Below the pieces are notes generated by a model. The model saw only the letters and a program-made list of their open reading frames with translations. It did not search any database and had not been told where the DNA came from. Shown one piece after another: positions 21,471-34,564 of a stretch of 64,000 bases of DNA. Position numbers and translations under genes: made by a program. Position 1 is the stretch's first letter, and every line of letters begins with the position of its first letter. The stretch is from contig NC_087063.1 in NCBI RefSeq assembly GCF_963678635.1, positions 23,814,701 through 23,878,700 on the forward strand, given 5' to 3'. This DNA comes from Symsagittifera roscoffensis. Taxonomy: Eukaryota; Xenacoelomorpha; Acoela; Convolutidae.

Positions 21471-21811
21471 TTGTTCCGACTTTCATAACGAAAATAACGG
21501 AATATTTGTGCTCGAAGTGTTTTTTTCTTCAGCCAAACTTCGTCTTTTTAACTAAGAATTTGTGACGGAGTTTTTATATATCAGCCGAAAGCTATTGTTG
21601 ACTTGAGCTTAAATTTGAAAAAATATATATATTTTTCTTGTGATCATTTTTCTCAAAGTTATGATGGTTTGAAGATGGCCAATATGGATATTTTGGGACA
21701 ATTAACGCTCGATATATTTCGCACTACTAACGCGTAAACGGAGATTTGATTCTTCGTAGAAATCTTTCCGAATTGTTTGCAACAGACTATTTGTCATAGT
21801 TTCTATTTTAG
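21471..21811 (+). mobile_element. Y element, 5' part, running into gap
   Basis: TTGTTCCGACTTTCATAACG start, then the GGAATATTTGTGCTCG, GGGACAATTAACGC and AACGCGTAAACGGAG landmarks in order. The sequence is lost in the N run at 21812. Confidence 0.8.
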
Positions 21812-22011
21812 NNNNNNNNNNNNNNNNNNNNNNNNNNNNNNNNNNNNNNNNNNNNNNNNNNNNNNNNNNNNNNNNNNNNNNNNNNNNNNNNNNNNNNNNN
21901 NNNNNNNNNNNNNNNNNNNNNNNNNNNNNNNNNNNNNNNNNNNNNNNNNNNNNNNNNNNNNNNNNNNNNNNNNNNNNNNNNNNNNNNNNNNNNNNNNNNN
22001 NNNNNNNNNNN
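21812..22011. other. Assembly gap (200 N)
   Basis: Exactly 200 unknown bases, most likely a placeholder of unknown true length. It hides the junction of a Y element with the left end of a Ty3/Gypsy element. Confidence 0.95.
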
Positions 22012-25000
22012 CGTATGAAGAGGTAATTCAAGGCGAAACCAACCGACTAAGTCGGGACCGAGAATACAGGAACCAAGAAAAAAATAATCCGCAATAAAAA
22101 CTAGCTCACCAGAGCAACATCGAAAGGTGTCCTATGTCGTAAGCCTATCGACTCCATTGGATGGAGCGGATGCAAAAGTTGAAACTTATACTGACTTATG
22201 CTTGGGACAAAAAGCCCAGCGACAATTCCGGCGGAGACTCCCAAGCATAGATATTACCACAACATCTATCCAAAACGGGCTTCTGGGACGAATTGGATGC
22301 CCTATTCATCACGGAAAAGATATTGCCCTTTGAAAAAAACTATTCCATCTGTCGAGTACAGAAAAAGAAAGAGCCGCACCCACAACTCCTCGTAGAACGC
22401 TCGAACAATTCCTCGTAAAAACGAATGGATCCGTGATATGTTCACCACACATATGCTTAATGAAAAAACATCAGCAGAATTCCTGGCTTAAACGAACACC
22501 CTTAAAGAAGCCTACGACTACGTCATACTGCGAGGAAGGAGATTCGGATACAATCGAACAAGCAAACATCATAGCCAAGGTCTTACGAGGGTAACAGGAA
22601 ACCCCCCAGACCCCCCATTCAGAAAAGATAGGGGTCGCGAAAACACAAATTACCAAAACTAAGGCCCATCATTTCCAAACACTCAACGATTGTCAGGCCC
22701 AACAGGATCAAAACAAAACAAATAATGATACAAATGCGGAAAATTTCTTCGTCAGGACGCCTACAAGTCCGTCCAGCGAAAAGTAGAATCTGCTTAAAAG
22801 GCGGAAGAAGGGGGAACTTTCAGAAAACTTGCAGCACATCAAACTTAAAACACGTCAATGAACAGGGAAGAGCAATGAAGAAGAAACACAGTAGACACAA
22901 AAAAAACGAAGATCCAGTAGCTTTCGCAGAATATACATCAAAAAATGGATGGAAAACATTCCGGGTAGACAAAACAGGGTGATGACATTTCACGAAAAAC
23001 TTTACACGGAAAGTAGTTGATTTTAAAATTTTTTTTGAACAGACACTGGCTGAAGTTAAAAACAACAGGCGAACCAAACACTGCTATAGCAAAATTTGGT
23101 AGCCCGATGTCATTTGCTAAAGAACAAGTGGCAACTAAACTGAAAACAACGGTAAAAAAAGCCAGTTGGAAAATATTTAAAAGAACGCTCAACCAGACAA
23201 CTAGCCCTTTAGGTAGACTAATCATTCCTATTGAGCTTGAAGGCTGGACAGTCCTATCAATACCATTCATTGCAGTGGACGGCCCGGCCCTAGAGCAAGC
23301 CTTGTAGGGAAAAAAATACTACTTCTGATAGGAATCAAACTACCACAAGAAAAGCCAAAGTATCAGACAGTACTAGCAATTGATATCAACCTAGATTCAG
23401 ACTTGAAAAGTGCGAACTGTGTAAAAGAAAACTAGCAGGTACTATGCACAAGGTTCATTTTGACAATAAAAAAACCGGTGTTCAGAACAGATTTCTTTGA
23501 AAGTGAAAAGGCAAAAAATCAAAAAGGTACGCGTGAAGCGGCTAGACAAACGTAATGACAAATATTTCATCAGCCCTATTGGAATCACAGTAAAGGATCA
23601 GCCAATTCAGTTGGCACTAGAGTCCAAAGAGATAAACAAGTACACTCATAGAAATGAGTGCCGAATACCCAACATCGAATATCTACTGGGAAATATGGCA
23701 CAAACAAAAACGCAGCGGGCACTGTGAAAATCTTCTCCTCAACACCGGATCTACGCTATGCATACGCACAAGTACTACTGGATAAACAAACCAGAGAGCA
23801 GTGTAATTTCAGTTTGACCGGTGGACGCGCAGCAGGCACATCTTAAATGTAAACATGAGTCTAGGGCCTAACGGATATGCCGGCCGAATATCAGAAAGAA
23901 ATTGACCTCTAACTGATAAACTGGGACAATATATTTGCTTTCCTAGGCAATATCCTAGTAAGTTACAAAATCAGATCAACAACTTGTACTAGATAAACTA
24001 TACACTGAAAAACTAGCTAAATCCTGTTCCAAATGTAGCTTTGCGTGCAAGCAAGTAGAATGGTAGGAGTTCAACGCTAATGAAGAAGGCACAAGACCAC
24101 TAACTGAAAACACAGAAGCGATCAAAAAATAAACCCCCCCCCAGAATCGAAGAAACTTGCAAGTTTCAGTGGCTCAGTACACCATTTAACCAAATATATT
24201 GCACCATTCAGACAATTTCTAAAAAATAGACAAAAAAACGTCAAATATATGATGATCACAAAAAAACGAATGAAAAACCGATGGATTTGGTGACAAAAAT
24301 CACCGACAACAAACACTTCGATCAAAACTTAGAAACAAGAGTAGTTTCCGAAGCATCAACATTCGGTTTAGGAGCGGCACTTAGAACGTTGGATTTTATT
24401 TTCATTTGCATCAAGGTTTTGAATAATTACGAGAAAAACTACTCCAGAAACACACTGGAATGACTGAGGGTAGTTTGGGCGGCCGAATATTTTAATTTTT
24501 TTATCTATATGTCATGTAATTTACGATCTTCACTGATCACCAAGCACTCCTGGGAGCGCTGAGTGCATCAGAGAAAACCAAAATGCATCAGGAAACTACC
24601 GAAAAATGGAACACAAACAGGGGAAGAAACCCAATCAGAAACTGAATTGCCGGCAATAAAAGACGGTGAAATTCAGACAGGACCAATCATAGACCTAATG
24701 CCTATCGAACCAGCAATATATGTATCTAGGAGAGACCCACAACTGGCCGAAGCCAACAACTGGCTTTAGCAATATATCAGAGACCCCGCCAACAGTGACA
24801 AACAGTATTAGCACCATGACAGAAAAAAAACTAGAACAAGTGCTAGACCATGGATTTATCACAGCGGCAACGGGAGACCCTAAACTGCGCCCTTTAAAAC
24901 ACGTTGCCAGAGAAAGAAACTGGGACGCACTAAAACAATTGTACGGGCCTGTTTCGACAACATCAAACAATGATTGAGCATACGAGACAAGTGCCTCATC

Positions 25001-27288
25001 ATTGACGACAGAGTGGTCATACTCACACAAATGAGGAATTTACTTTTAGACCGCATCCACTTGAGTCATCTGGGAACGAGATTGCTGATGACATATGGTT
25101 CCCCATACACCGGGCAATCGTCAGATTGGGTCAAAACTGCACAGAAGGTTGAGAACAGGGCCAGAGCTTCAAGAATATATAGGAAAAAAGCATCTTTTAA
25201 ACTAGATAGGGTAAAAAAAACCAATTGAGGAGGTCAAACTAGTTTTTAGAGGACCAATGCAAGATAAACTAAAGAAAGATGCGTACACATTAGTGGCTAA
25301 AATATGATTCTCAAAATTTCTATAAAAATAGTAATTAACACTAATGCAGACCCGGCAATAAAATTCAAGCAACGATATATATTGATCAACGGGATGCCAA
25401 AATCCTGTAGGTTAGACCAAGCGCAAGCTTTTATGGCAAAAAAATTTCAACTGTATTGTAAGGAAAAAATATCGAACTGTTATTCTCCTCAGTAGACGAC
25501 CACCAAGGAATCGGAATAGTAAAAAGAATAATTCAGAATTAAAAACCAGATGAGGTGTAGTGAGAATCTAAACACAGAATTTTTACCAAGCAAACTGGCA
25601 TCGGACTTCGCGGAACTCATTAAAACCACTGGAAAAATTCCACGCGCTGGTGAAAAGTTATACTCCTTCGAAATGCATATGGGACAGCGCCCGAACACAG
25701 TGCTTCGAACTTACAATTGTGTACATAAAGAACTTGGAGCGACCACCCTTGAAACCAGAACATGTTCACGATCCAGAGTGTTGGTCGTTGGACAACAATA
25801 CAATGAGGCGCACAGCACCAAGTGAAACAATTTCGGAGATCACCGAGAGAAACGATTCCAGTCAAATTAGACGCGGACCAAGGGGAGAAGCAAGATTCGG
25901 CCGTTAGAAAACTAAAAACATCGTTAGCTACTAAGTTTAAGGAGTCTGAGAAAACACCGAGGAAAAGTCTTACCGAAAAAATACAACAGGTAGCTAGGAA
26001 AACTGTACAAAAGTTGAAGGAACCAACAACCTTTCAAAAGAATTACAAAATGCAGTAAGGGAAAATATTTACATCCACATCACACCCCGCAGGAAAACAA
26101 ACGTTCGGTAAACAACATAGATTACTACGAAACAGTAGCTTCGCATTCTTACCTGATCAACAAATTTGTGAAATTTGTTTGACATATAAGTCTGTTCGAC
26201 ACAATAAAAGCTACCGATTTTTAAAAAACCCGGAGACCCTGCACACCCAATGTTTGCAGAACAGGCAGAGAAGCAAAACACCGAAACCAAACCAGCCAGC
26301 AACACTAGGTTAGACAACTTAACCAAACCCACGACAAACCAGTCAGAACAAGGACCATCAGATGGACAAACACCAAAAGCAAACAAGGAGACACACCAGA
26401 CTGGTACAAGGGTACCAGTGAAGTGCCACTCCAACAGAAGAAAAAGGCAGCCACTGGAAAACCAAAAAGCAAAACCAAACAACATGGCAAAAGAAAAGAA
26501 GGAGTACCAAAAAACCGAAAAATATCACCTTCACGGTACCACCGACACCATTGTCGGAATCAGACGTGTCGACATCTTTTTCGATGGAAAGCGAACCTCG
26601 GAAAAAAAGTAACGAATTGGAGCAGAAAGATGTCGAGAAATTCAGAACATGCCTGAACTTCCGGACAAAACTAAACATTAACAAGGAGGCGGAAACAAAT
26701 GTTCCAACGGAGCTGATCGAACTGTCCATTGACTCGTCGGGGAGCAAAGATAACCGAACAACAGGACCAACAAGCGAGCGCACAGGGGACAAACAACAAA
26801 ACAGAGAATGAGACCAGGAACAAAAAACGGTAAAAAACAGTAAGGTAAAGCAGAAAGAGACAGCAACAGACAAGAACGAGGAAAAGAAACAGCAGTCACC
26901 AATAGACAATTCAGAAGTAACGAAGATTACGATAAAAACTTAAAGAAGACAGAGAAGAAATCGGGGATCTCAACCCGTATTAAAAGACTAAGAAAGAAAC
27001 TCTCGAGTTGAAAATTTTGAGAGCATCGGGGAGTGTTATCCGTCCGGGTATGAATATGCAACTGTACTTAATACGACATATATGTTCTCTTGATACATCC
27101 TAAGTTACTGCTGTACATACTTATGTTTAGCCTTGAAGGCTTTTGCTACGTAACCTTGTGTCACCAGTTAACGTCTGAACAGTGTAGTTTTATGCGTTAA
27201 CCGTTTGTCTACGATATATGCTAATCAAACAGTAATAGACCTTGTGCAAGATACCTTATTTTATCCATCTAACTGGGGACAGTTAGCA
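22012..27288 (+). mobile_element. Old broken Ty3/Gypsy LTR retrotransposon
   Basis: A fossil Metaviridae element. Parts in order: gag-like region about 22.1-23.0 kb; reverse transcriptase region about 23.5-23.9 kb; RNase H region about 24.3-24.6 kb; integrase region about 25.0-25.8 kb; long Lys/Thr-rich tail about 25.8-27.0 kb; 3' LTR. Similar wording in the reverse transcriptase places it near the 55851-60837 element. It is heavily decayed, with dozens of breaks and apparent losses, so clearly the older of the two. The 5' LTR, if present, is in the gap. The flanking Y copy suggests insertion in or beside it. Confidence 0.88.
27034..27288 (+). repeat. Probable 3' LTR of old Ty3/Gypsy element
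   Basis: It starts TGTTATCCGTCCGGG directly after a purine-rich tract (GCATCGGGGAG) and is ended here at GGGGACAGTTAGCA, to give TG..CA. With no 5' LTR to compare, the right edge is a guess. Confidence 0.5.
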
Positions 27289-28599
27289 TTTAGCTAAATG
27301 GTAGACCAGACCATACAAATAGATGAACATACTTTTTGCTTGAATTACAAGTTCTTTGCCAACTGATAGTTTGACTACTCTCCGCAGTGGAAAAATTATT
27401 ATCAATTATATTGAAAAAATGATAACTGTAAAAGGCTCTTTTTCCTTTTCCCCCCACCTGTATATTTTTATATTTGAAGTTACTGTTCACTTTGTCCGAT
27501 GGACAAGAAAATTGGCATGTAGACTAATTAGGCCATGACAAACATATTTGGTCTCCATAATTAACCTTGTAAAACCGCTCGTTAGACCATAAAATTCATG
27601 TTTGAGTGAGGTGGGGGGGGGGGGGGAAGAGCCTTGTAAAAAAGACAAGCAATTGCCAGGAAGGATCTCTGTCTAATTAATCACATAACAGTCTGTTATC
27701 TGCCTGTACTTTCTCTCTATTTTCAATAAAATTCATTGGTGTCGAGATATTTGGGCTCATGAGTTCGCGTTCACGTTCATCGTAATTTGTGTCACCTGGG
27801 TTTCGTTTTTTAGTTTCTAAGTTTCCTTTGTTTTCAGGGCTGATTGATCTAATTTTTTTTAGAATCATTGTTTATGTCGTGAATGTCTTTATGTCTGGTT
27901 ACCGCAAAAATTTTGGACACCGCAAAAGTTTTTTTACGATAACTAATTTCACAAGCTCTATTTAAATTAGTCGTTAAAACTGGTCGAAATCAAATACCCT
28001 GAGCTATGAGCTGCGCCTGTAACAAAATTTTAACAAAATTACTGACTATCTTATTCAACATTGATAAATTCTAACAAATGCATCAAATAACTCATGATGT
28101 GTTGAAGATGGTAATCGCGTTTCAAACAGATGAACTTCAAACAGGAATTTGAATCCAATGTATCTTTTTCAATAATACCGCCCTGTTCATTTATTGATGT
28201 TTTTGCTCATTATCGCTATTTTGCAACCTTCAAACTCGTTCTTTACAAAAGTCACTCCTCCAATCAATCAATGTGGAACTCGAGTTCGATTTTTAGCTGA
28301 TTAGACCGCGAGCAAAAAGGAGGCTTAACCTGGAAATTACAGTTACAACTCATAAGAGCGTATAACCGACGCCGATAAATGTGCATATGTAATTCAAATT
28401 TGGCAGAATCAAAGAAGATAAAATATGGTAAAATACAGTACACAGGGAATTTTCCTGAAGCTAAAATAAGAATAGTTTAGTTACTATTCTATTCATTGCA
28501 AAATTTTCCCTCTGAAGTCGATACGTCAAATCTGGTGTCAGAAATGCAAAGTTATCATGTTTCAAAAACCTTTAAGCGTGTACCAAAGTGGGGGCAGAT
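27289..28599. other. Unassigned DNA with one small frame
   Basis: It holds a run of about 14 G near 27611 and the small frame described at 27677-27868. Nothing else was recognised. Confidence 0.4.
27677..27868 (-). CDS. Small open frame, unknown
   Basis: An ATG-started frame of 63 codons, MILKKIRSISPENKGNLETK onward, is rich in Lys, Glu, Asn and Arg and looks more protein-like than its surroundings. It has no hydrophobic segment and no motif I know. CCCAG|GTGACA inside could be a splice donor. It may be an exon, a peptide gene or chance. Confidence 0.22.
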   Translation of the reverse strand: MILKKIRSISPENKGNLETKKRNPGDTNYDERERELMSPNISTPMNFIENREKVQADNRLLCD

Positions 28600-29220
28600 A
28601 TACTCTTTAATAATTTCGATGCCCTGAATGTCCCGACTGTCCTGTTCAATAAATGGAAAATAATGAAATTTTTTTTTAAAGGTAAAAACTTTCTTAAATT
28701 TTTTGAATTTTTGTTTAAATCATCCCCTGTCAGACATAGTTCCTGGGCATTGACATAGTGATAACCATACATCTACCTATAATGGCTCGAACCAAATACA
28801 TATTGTCGCGAAAATAGTAACCTGTCCCTCCTAACATATATAATGTTTTGGAACAAACACTGACCATCGCATAGGTTTACCGGTTCAAAGGAAGTCTTCA
28901 TTTTAAAAGAAAAGATGAAATTTTCAAAAAGAAACTGGAAATTATTAATTAAGAAAATGTTGATTTTTTGAAAGGCGCGCCCACACACACTACTTAAAGA
29001 ACCAAGCGATATATTTAACAACAAAAATGTACTAATTAGAAAAAACAGCATGCCTCAATTCAATGGCAACAATTTCTAAGCCGGATTAAGTCGCCTCTTA
29101 CTCGTTAATAGCACAAAATATATCGCGCTCTGATTGTTCAAAATCAGCAAAAATGGCAAATTTTAACACTCCAGACCAGGTAACTTTAAACACAGGATAA
29201 TTTTGAGTAAGTTGGAACAA
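28600..29220 (-). mobile_element. Old Y element, minus, carrying Z
   Basis: From the left: GCCCTGAATGTCCCGACTG (reversed 3' block), Z sequence at 28728-28885, then TCGTTAATAGCACAAAATAT and TATCGCGCTCTGATTG, which are the reversed inner Y blocks. Strongly diverged. Confidence 0.65.
28728..28885. repeat. Z repeat, copy 2
   Basis: See 19198-19375; shared blocks include GTTCCTGGGCATTGACATAG and ACCATCGCATAGGTTT. Confidence 0.75.
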
Positions 29221-31710
29221 TATATATTCAAATGGTGGAAAAAAACATTCCGCCAAAAAGGGCTAGTTGAAAAATCGATTTTAGTCTCGAGACAAAATTA
29301 ATCCCCGACCTCAAGTATTTCGTAACTTTCTTCATAATAAGTTGGAGCAACAAGACTGCTGTATCACGGCAAGAATCCATGCAATAGTGTTCGCTGAAAA
29401 AAAATATTAAAAAAATTCGAAAATAATTTGAAAATTTTTTTTTCTGAGAGTTTTTTTTGAAAATCAGCCCCCACCACCCGCCGCATAAAGAACAAAGTAA
29501 TGAATTTTGCATAAAGCAAAGTACTAAATACAACAATTTTTAAGCGAATACCAAGCATTCCTTTTTCCATTTTTTTTTCAAGTTTCTTTCTTTCCAAAAT
29601 TTTTGGTGTGTCATTGTGGTTAAATCAAGATGTAACAACAATGTAATTTATGAAGAAGAAGTCAATTCACAATGATTGAGACTCTTTTCCCTGATGCCAT
29701 CTCAAAGCAGCATTAATTTTATGGTGTAACAGTGGGTTTCACAAAATTAAGTATGAAGATCAAAAATAATTTTTGTGGCTCTTTTAGTCTACACGACGAA
29801 TTTTGTAATAACCGACCGATGTGAACAAAAAGTTACTAGAAGTTCTCAGGAGGTGTAATGAGTCTTGTTTTGTCCGTAATGCAAAAATCATTGTTTTTCG
29901 AAACACTAGATCAGTGTTTTTTGAAAAAAGTGATGAATTATTTGCGCATTGTAAGTATTTTTTGTTCACAAAAGTTCTGATTTCTTAACCAGCTATTTAA
30001 GCTGGACTTTGCATTATCTGAAAGAAAATAATCACCCAGATTTCCAGAAAAATCAATTGCATCAAGTTTTTGCATATCTTGGGGCCTTGAAATGTTTGGC
30101 TAAATAGGGATTTTAATGCCTCAGCGTAAAACAAATCAGCACAAAAATAATTGTATATTGGTTTGAGTCATGGTGTTTGTTGGACAAACGGGTATCAAGA
30201 GCTTATTAGACCCAAACGTTATTCCTTAAACTTCAGCGTTTAAAAGCAAAAAATAAAAAAGAAGTCGGCTCCTACGTTATTTAAAATTTTCAATCTCGTT
30301 TCTACTTTATGCCTTATTATGGCTAACTGCATCATGATACGGTGTAGTAGCTGAACAACAAAAGTTATCATCATAATTAGTTGATTACAATGCAAAACAG
30401 TACCAAAAATGATATTCAAATATGGGAAGGGGGAGGAGTAAAACCGAACCAAAAAAATTCCTAAACACAGAGGCGAAAGGGAGTTTTGCACCACTTGCGA
30501 TACAAATATTTAAAAAAAAATTTAAAAAAACAAACTAGATCAATAAAAAATATCGTTTGTCTCAAAAAATATAATAGGGTCCAGTTAAAACTGGAGGTAC
30601 GTGTTTAACGCTGTTTGATTTTGTTTCACTGGTGCTAAATTTTAATAATATAAGTGAGAAATTTGAAAAAATATTTGAGATGTTTGATAGGATAGTTTTC
30701 ATAAAGCCAAAAAGTTTTGTCAAAAAGATTTTTAAAAATGATCAGATGCTCAAAAGTTTGTTTTTTGATATCGCAAATATTTTTTGCTAAAATGACGCCG
30801 AGGCTACTTCAGCAGAGAAGGTTCCCAAAACAAAACTTAGCTTGAAAAAATTGCGTTGAAAATTGGGTACAAAAAATCAATTCTATCATGTGGCAACTAA
30901 GCCGACAAAACATAAGCAGACAAGCTAAAGGCCGACCTTTTTTTGCAACAGAATAATTCCAGTTTGTAAAAACAAAACAATTCCTGGTCAGAATTGCATT
31001 CACGACCTCTGCCGTCCCAGACGTATTCTCTGCCTTCAGGCTATGTGCCGGTCACACATAGAAGTTTGAAGTCACTGTGAGCCAAGATACAAGTGATCCA
31101 CATGATTCCGTATAACGAGCTGTTAACCCGAAAAAAAATCTATAATTGCAAGCGTAAAAACTATAACTAGAAAGCAATATGACATAATTTACGTGGATGC
31201 CTTGTCGAGATATGATTCAATTTAAAAAACAAAAAATATCCATCACAAAAAACTGAAAATGGAAATCACTCAGGAAAACAGCTCGACTCATTGTATCTTA
31301 TCTAATTAGAAGCTAATGAAAATTCTGGAGGCAAGTCTAGGTCTTTTCGACTCGAAGTAAAAGATGGATATCTTTGCTTTGTCTTTTGGGCTCTTTTCCA
31401 CCCTTTCATTTTTTCTGAAACTCAATTAATAAAAGTCAACTTAAAATTTTTTTGATGTTCGAAAAACGAATTTTGATGCTCAGTAAATCATTACAGCTGT
31501 AAAAAATCACGCAGCATTTTGTTTTTCTCGATATTATCTCCTAGTGGTATATTAGTCTCATCGTTATTACTCATCCGACCCACGATCAAAATTCAAACGC
31601 ATTCAAATGGAACTCAAATTTCGAATAAGAGGGCTCTTATTTGAGCAGAACTTCTAAATAATATTAAGACACGCGGCGTCAAAGTAATATATCTTTCTGC
31701 AAAAAGCTAA
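29221..31710. other. Unassigned DNA
   Basis: No gene can be supported. A GC-richer patch at about 30,985-31,125 contains CTGCCGTCCCAGACG and CACATAGAAGTTTGAAGTCA, but its frames are short and no RNA fold was evident. A short palindrome CCAGTTAAAACTGG lies near 30,583. Confidence 0.4.
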
Positions 31711-32131
31711 TTGTTCCGACTTTCGTAACGAAAGTAACGATATATTTTTTTCAGACAAATTTCGGCCAAAATGACAGATTTTTTTGGCCAAAATGACAGA
31801 TTGTCATTTTGGCCAATTTGGGACAATTAACGCGCGATATTTTTTGCGCAATTAACCTGTAATCGAGATTTAACCCGTCTTAGAAGACGTTCCAAATTAG
31901 TTTAAGGAAGCTTTAATGTCATAATTGGTTTGTTATTAGGAGCAAAATCTATCACTTTGCACTTTATATGGCGTGTGTGGGGATGAATTTCACAAAAAAT
32001 CTCAAATTTGATTTTAAAAAAACTTAATTTTTACTTATTACTTTTAATTTTTTCATATTTTTACTGCTCCATAGACCTTAAGAGGCAGTCGGAACATTCA
32101 GGGCCTCGCACTGATACGAGTAGTCTTGATT
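31711..32131 (+). mobile_element. Y element, internally deleted
   Basis: Perfect start TTGTTCCGACTTTCGTAACG with the palindrome CTTTCGTAACGAAAG, short middle, then GTCGGAACATTCAGGGC and GAGTAGTCTTG before AT. It is 421 bp, so it has lost part of the usual middle. A degenerate tandem of TTTTGGCCAAAATGACAGA lies in the middle. Confidence 0.85.
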
Positions 32132-32134
32132 AAA

Positions 32135-32897
32135 TTTTTCTTGCAATGAACATAAGAATTGAGATTTAAAAATCATTGGTATGCATAAGAAGAAAGCCAT
32201 ATTGCATTGATAGGGTGAAACAATAGAGTTTTATTATACTATCCTACACCATCCTCGCTGGCAACTTACTGACGCTTGCAATGTACGTTGAGAACCTGAA
32301 TTTTTTTATTATAAATTGTCAAAAAGTTTGAAGAAAAACTGATGGCCAAGAGAAACATAAAAAATTGGAAGCTTGTGGAAAAAGCCCAATTTGTTTTATT
32401 GTAGTCTAATTAGAATTTAAAGTTTGGTTTAGAAAAAACAACCTCTTATAAACTCACAAAATGTGTGTCTAAAACTAAACGCTTTAACTTTACTACATTT
32501 AGATTTTTATTGATGTGAAGCGGAAAACATAATGGACCTAAGAACGAGCCATATGAGGAACTCTTTTTAATTAGCAAGCAGAGGAATGTATCTTACACCA
32601 CATGAACCCAATAATGTCGTCTAGACACAAAGTTGATAAAAAAGAGCTCTAACTTATATGGCAAAAATTGTAATCCATTGTGTATTCTACTGTAAAATTT
32701 AAATGGATTTTTTCTAGTTATTTTTTCTTGAGGTGGGTAATCACACTTAGTACAATTATTCCAAACGTCAAGCTGTTTCTAGATCGACTATTGACGTTTT
32801 ACGTTCTAAATATACAGAGTTGAGAACTTTTTTTTAAAATACCCACTAGAATTTTTTAGAAAAAAAACAGGTCGCGAGCTGCTAATATCGACCTTAC
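32135..32897. repeat. X repeat, copy 2 (inverted)
   Basis: Reverse complement of 14250-15030, lying between two Y copies in R1. Confidence 0.85.
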
Positions 32898-32926
32898 TAT
32901 ACTCTTCATGCAATGGAAAATCTTTA

Positions 32927-34124
32927 TTGTTCCGAGTTTCGTAACGAAAGTAACAGAATATTTTTGCAGGGGGTGAGTTTTTTTTCAGACATGTTTCCAT
33001 TATTTAACTAGCCATTTTGTTTGAATTGTTTTTTTCATGTATTGTGTCTCGAGCTTAAATATGAAAAGATTATTTTTCGTAAGATTATGGGAGTTTAAGG
33101 ATTGCTATTCTGGCCAATTTGGGACAATTAACGCGCGATACATTTCGCGCTGTTAACGCGTAAGCGGAGATTTAATACCTTTTAGAAATCGTTCGAAGTT
33201 GTTAGTTGAAAGAAACTTATTTGCCATAATTGATTTGTTACAATAAGCGAAATCTATCCTTTTTTAATTTATATGGCGTGTGGGGGATGATTTTCATTAG
33301 AAAATTAAAACATTTTTGTTATGTAATTTTTTTAATGATACAGTGCTAAATTAACCGGACAAAACGCGTTAAACTTGAAAATTAAAACGCGTTTTTCTCA
33401 AATTGGGTTAAGTTTAGGTGAAACTTTATGAACATAAAACTTGCTTAAAAATTTAGCTGAATTAATTTGGTGTAAATTGTTTTGCGAAAATTGGGACCAA
33501 AATTTTACCCCAAAAATGGGTCATTTTGGCTTTTCTTAGTTAATCAAAAATTACGCCAAAAATACCCAGTCGATCACAGACAAAAGTATATCAAAATGAG
33601 CCCCTTACGTAGCCCAACAAACTTTAACAAGGGTATATTCTCCAAAACATTATATAATTTATTTTATTTTTGTTCGATAAAAAAGGCCGTTTCTGTTATA
33701 TAAAAAACCAACTTTTTATTTAAAAACAATTTTTAAACGGTTTGCAGAATATACCCTTGTTAAATTTTGTTGGGCTACGCAAGGGGTTCATTTTGATATA
33801 ATTATGTCTGTGATTGACTGGGTATTTTCGGCGTAATTTTTGATTAACTAAGAAAAACCAAAATGACCCATTTTTGGGGTAAAAATTTGGGCCCGAATTT
33901 CGAAAACAAAGCAATACACCGTATTAATTCTGTTAAAATTTTAAGCAAGTTTTGTCTTCATAAATTTTCACCTAAACTCAACCCAATTTGAGAAAAACGC
34001 ATTTTAAATTTCAAGTTTAACGCGTTTTGACCGGTTAATTTAAATCAGTACTGTATTACTGCTCCATAAACCTTAAAAAGCAGTTGGAAGAGGCAGGGCT
34101 TTGCCTGATACGAGCAGTCTTGTT
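32927..34124 (+). mobile_element. Y element with Tc1/mariner foldback inserted
   Basis: TTGTTCCGAGTTTCGTAACG start; landmarks in order to the GCGTGTGGGGGATG block; then the 33341-34053 insertion; then ACTGCTCCATAAACC, a diverged hairpin block and GAGCAGTCTTG before TTT. Confidence 0.85.
33341..34053. mobile_element. Tc1/mariner-like foldback element
   Basis: CAGTGCTAAATTAACCGGAC at left is matched by an inverted copy ending CAGTACTG at right, with TA on each side (33339-33340 and 34054-34055). Nearly the whole 713 bp is one inverted repeat: GGGTATATTC near 33629 pairs with GAATATACCC near 33750. CAGT ends and a TA target duplication are the Tc1/mariner signature. There is no transposase. The frames 33482-33703 and 33720-33914 are the two arms. 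Confidence 0.9.
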
Positions 34125-34125
34125 T

Positions 34126-34420
34126 CATTTTGGAACGATTTTCAAGAGGGATTAAATCTCCGCTTACGCGTTAAAAGGGCGAAATGTACCACGCCAAATG
34201 TATTGCACGTTAGCTGTCCCAAATAGGCCAAATTGTCCCAAGTTGTCCCAAATTGGCCGAACATTGTTTAAACTATCTAAAACTTACGAAAATTGATCAG
34301 GGGTGACATATTTTTTCAAGTTTGAGTTCAGGACTACAAATCTTTTTAGTTGGTATAGAAAAATTCCGTCAAAACTGCTAGACAAAAAATTCGAAAAAAG
34401 TGTGGAGAAAAGGTTTACCC
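34126..34420 (-). mobile_element. Y fragment, minus, internal part
   Basis: TTAAATCTCCGCTTACGCGT and the CCCAAATTGGCC block are reversed inner Y landmarks. Both ends are missing. It abuts the end of the plus-strand Y. Confidence 0.65.
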
Positions 34421-34564
34421 CGTGACACAAATGAGAATGTGTTAGAATCTATAAGTCAGATTGTGTTTCAATTAGATAAAAAAATCACTTTTAATAATTT
34501 ACGACAGTGTGCACAAAAACTAAGATTTCAAGAAGTTGCAGATGGGGAAAAGGAGTCGAGCCTA

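Noticed and set aside
21702-22097. Frames crossing the N run, and likewise 55528-55998
   Set aside because: They are open only because N translates to unknown residues.
26069-26909. Long minus-strand frames rich in Phe, Leu and Cys
   Set aside because: They are antisense shadows of the Lys/Thr-rich tail of the old Ty3/Gypsy element.
30985-31125. GC-richer patch as a tRNA-derived repeat or TM3 exon
   Set aside because: No A-box/B-box spacing, no cloverleaf and no receptor motif could be shown.
33482-33914. Two similar frames on opposite strands
   Set aside because: They are the two arms of the palindromic Tc1-like element.
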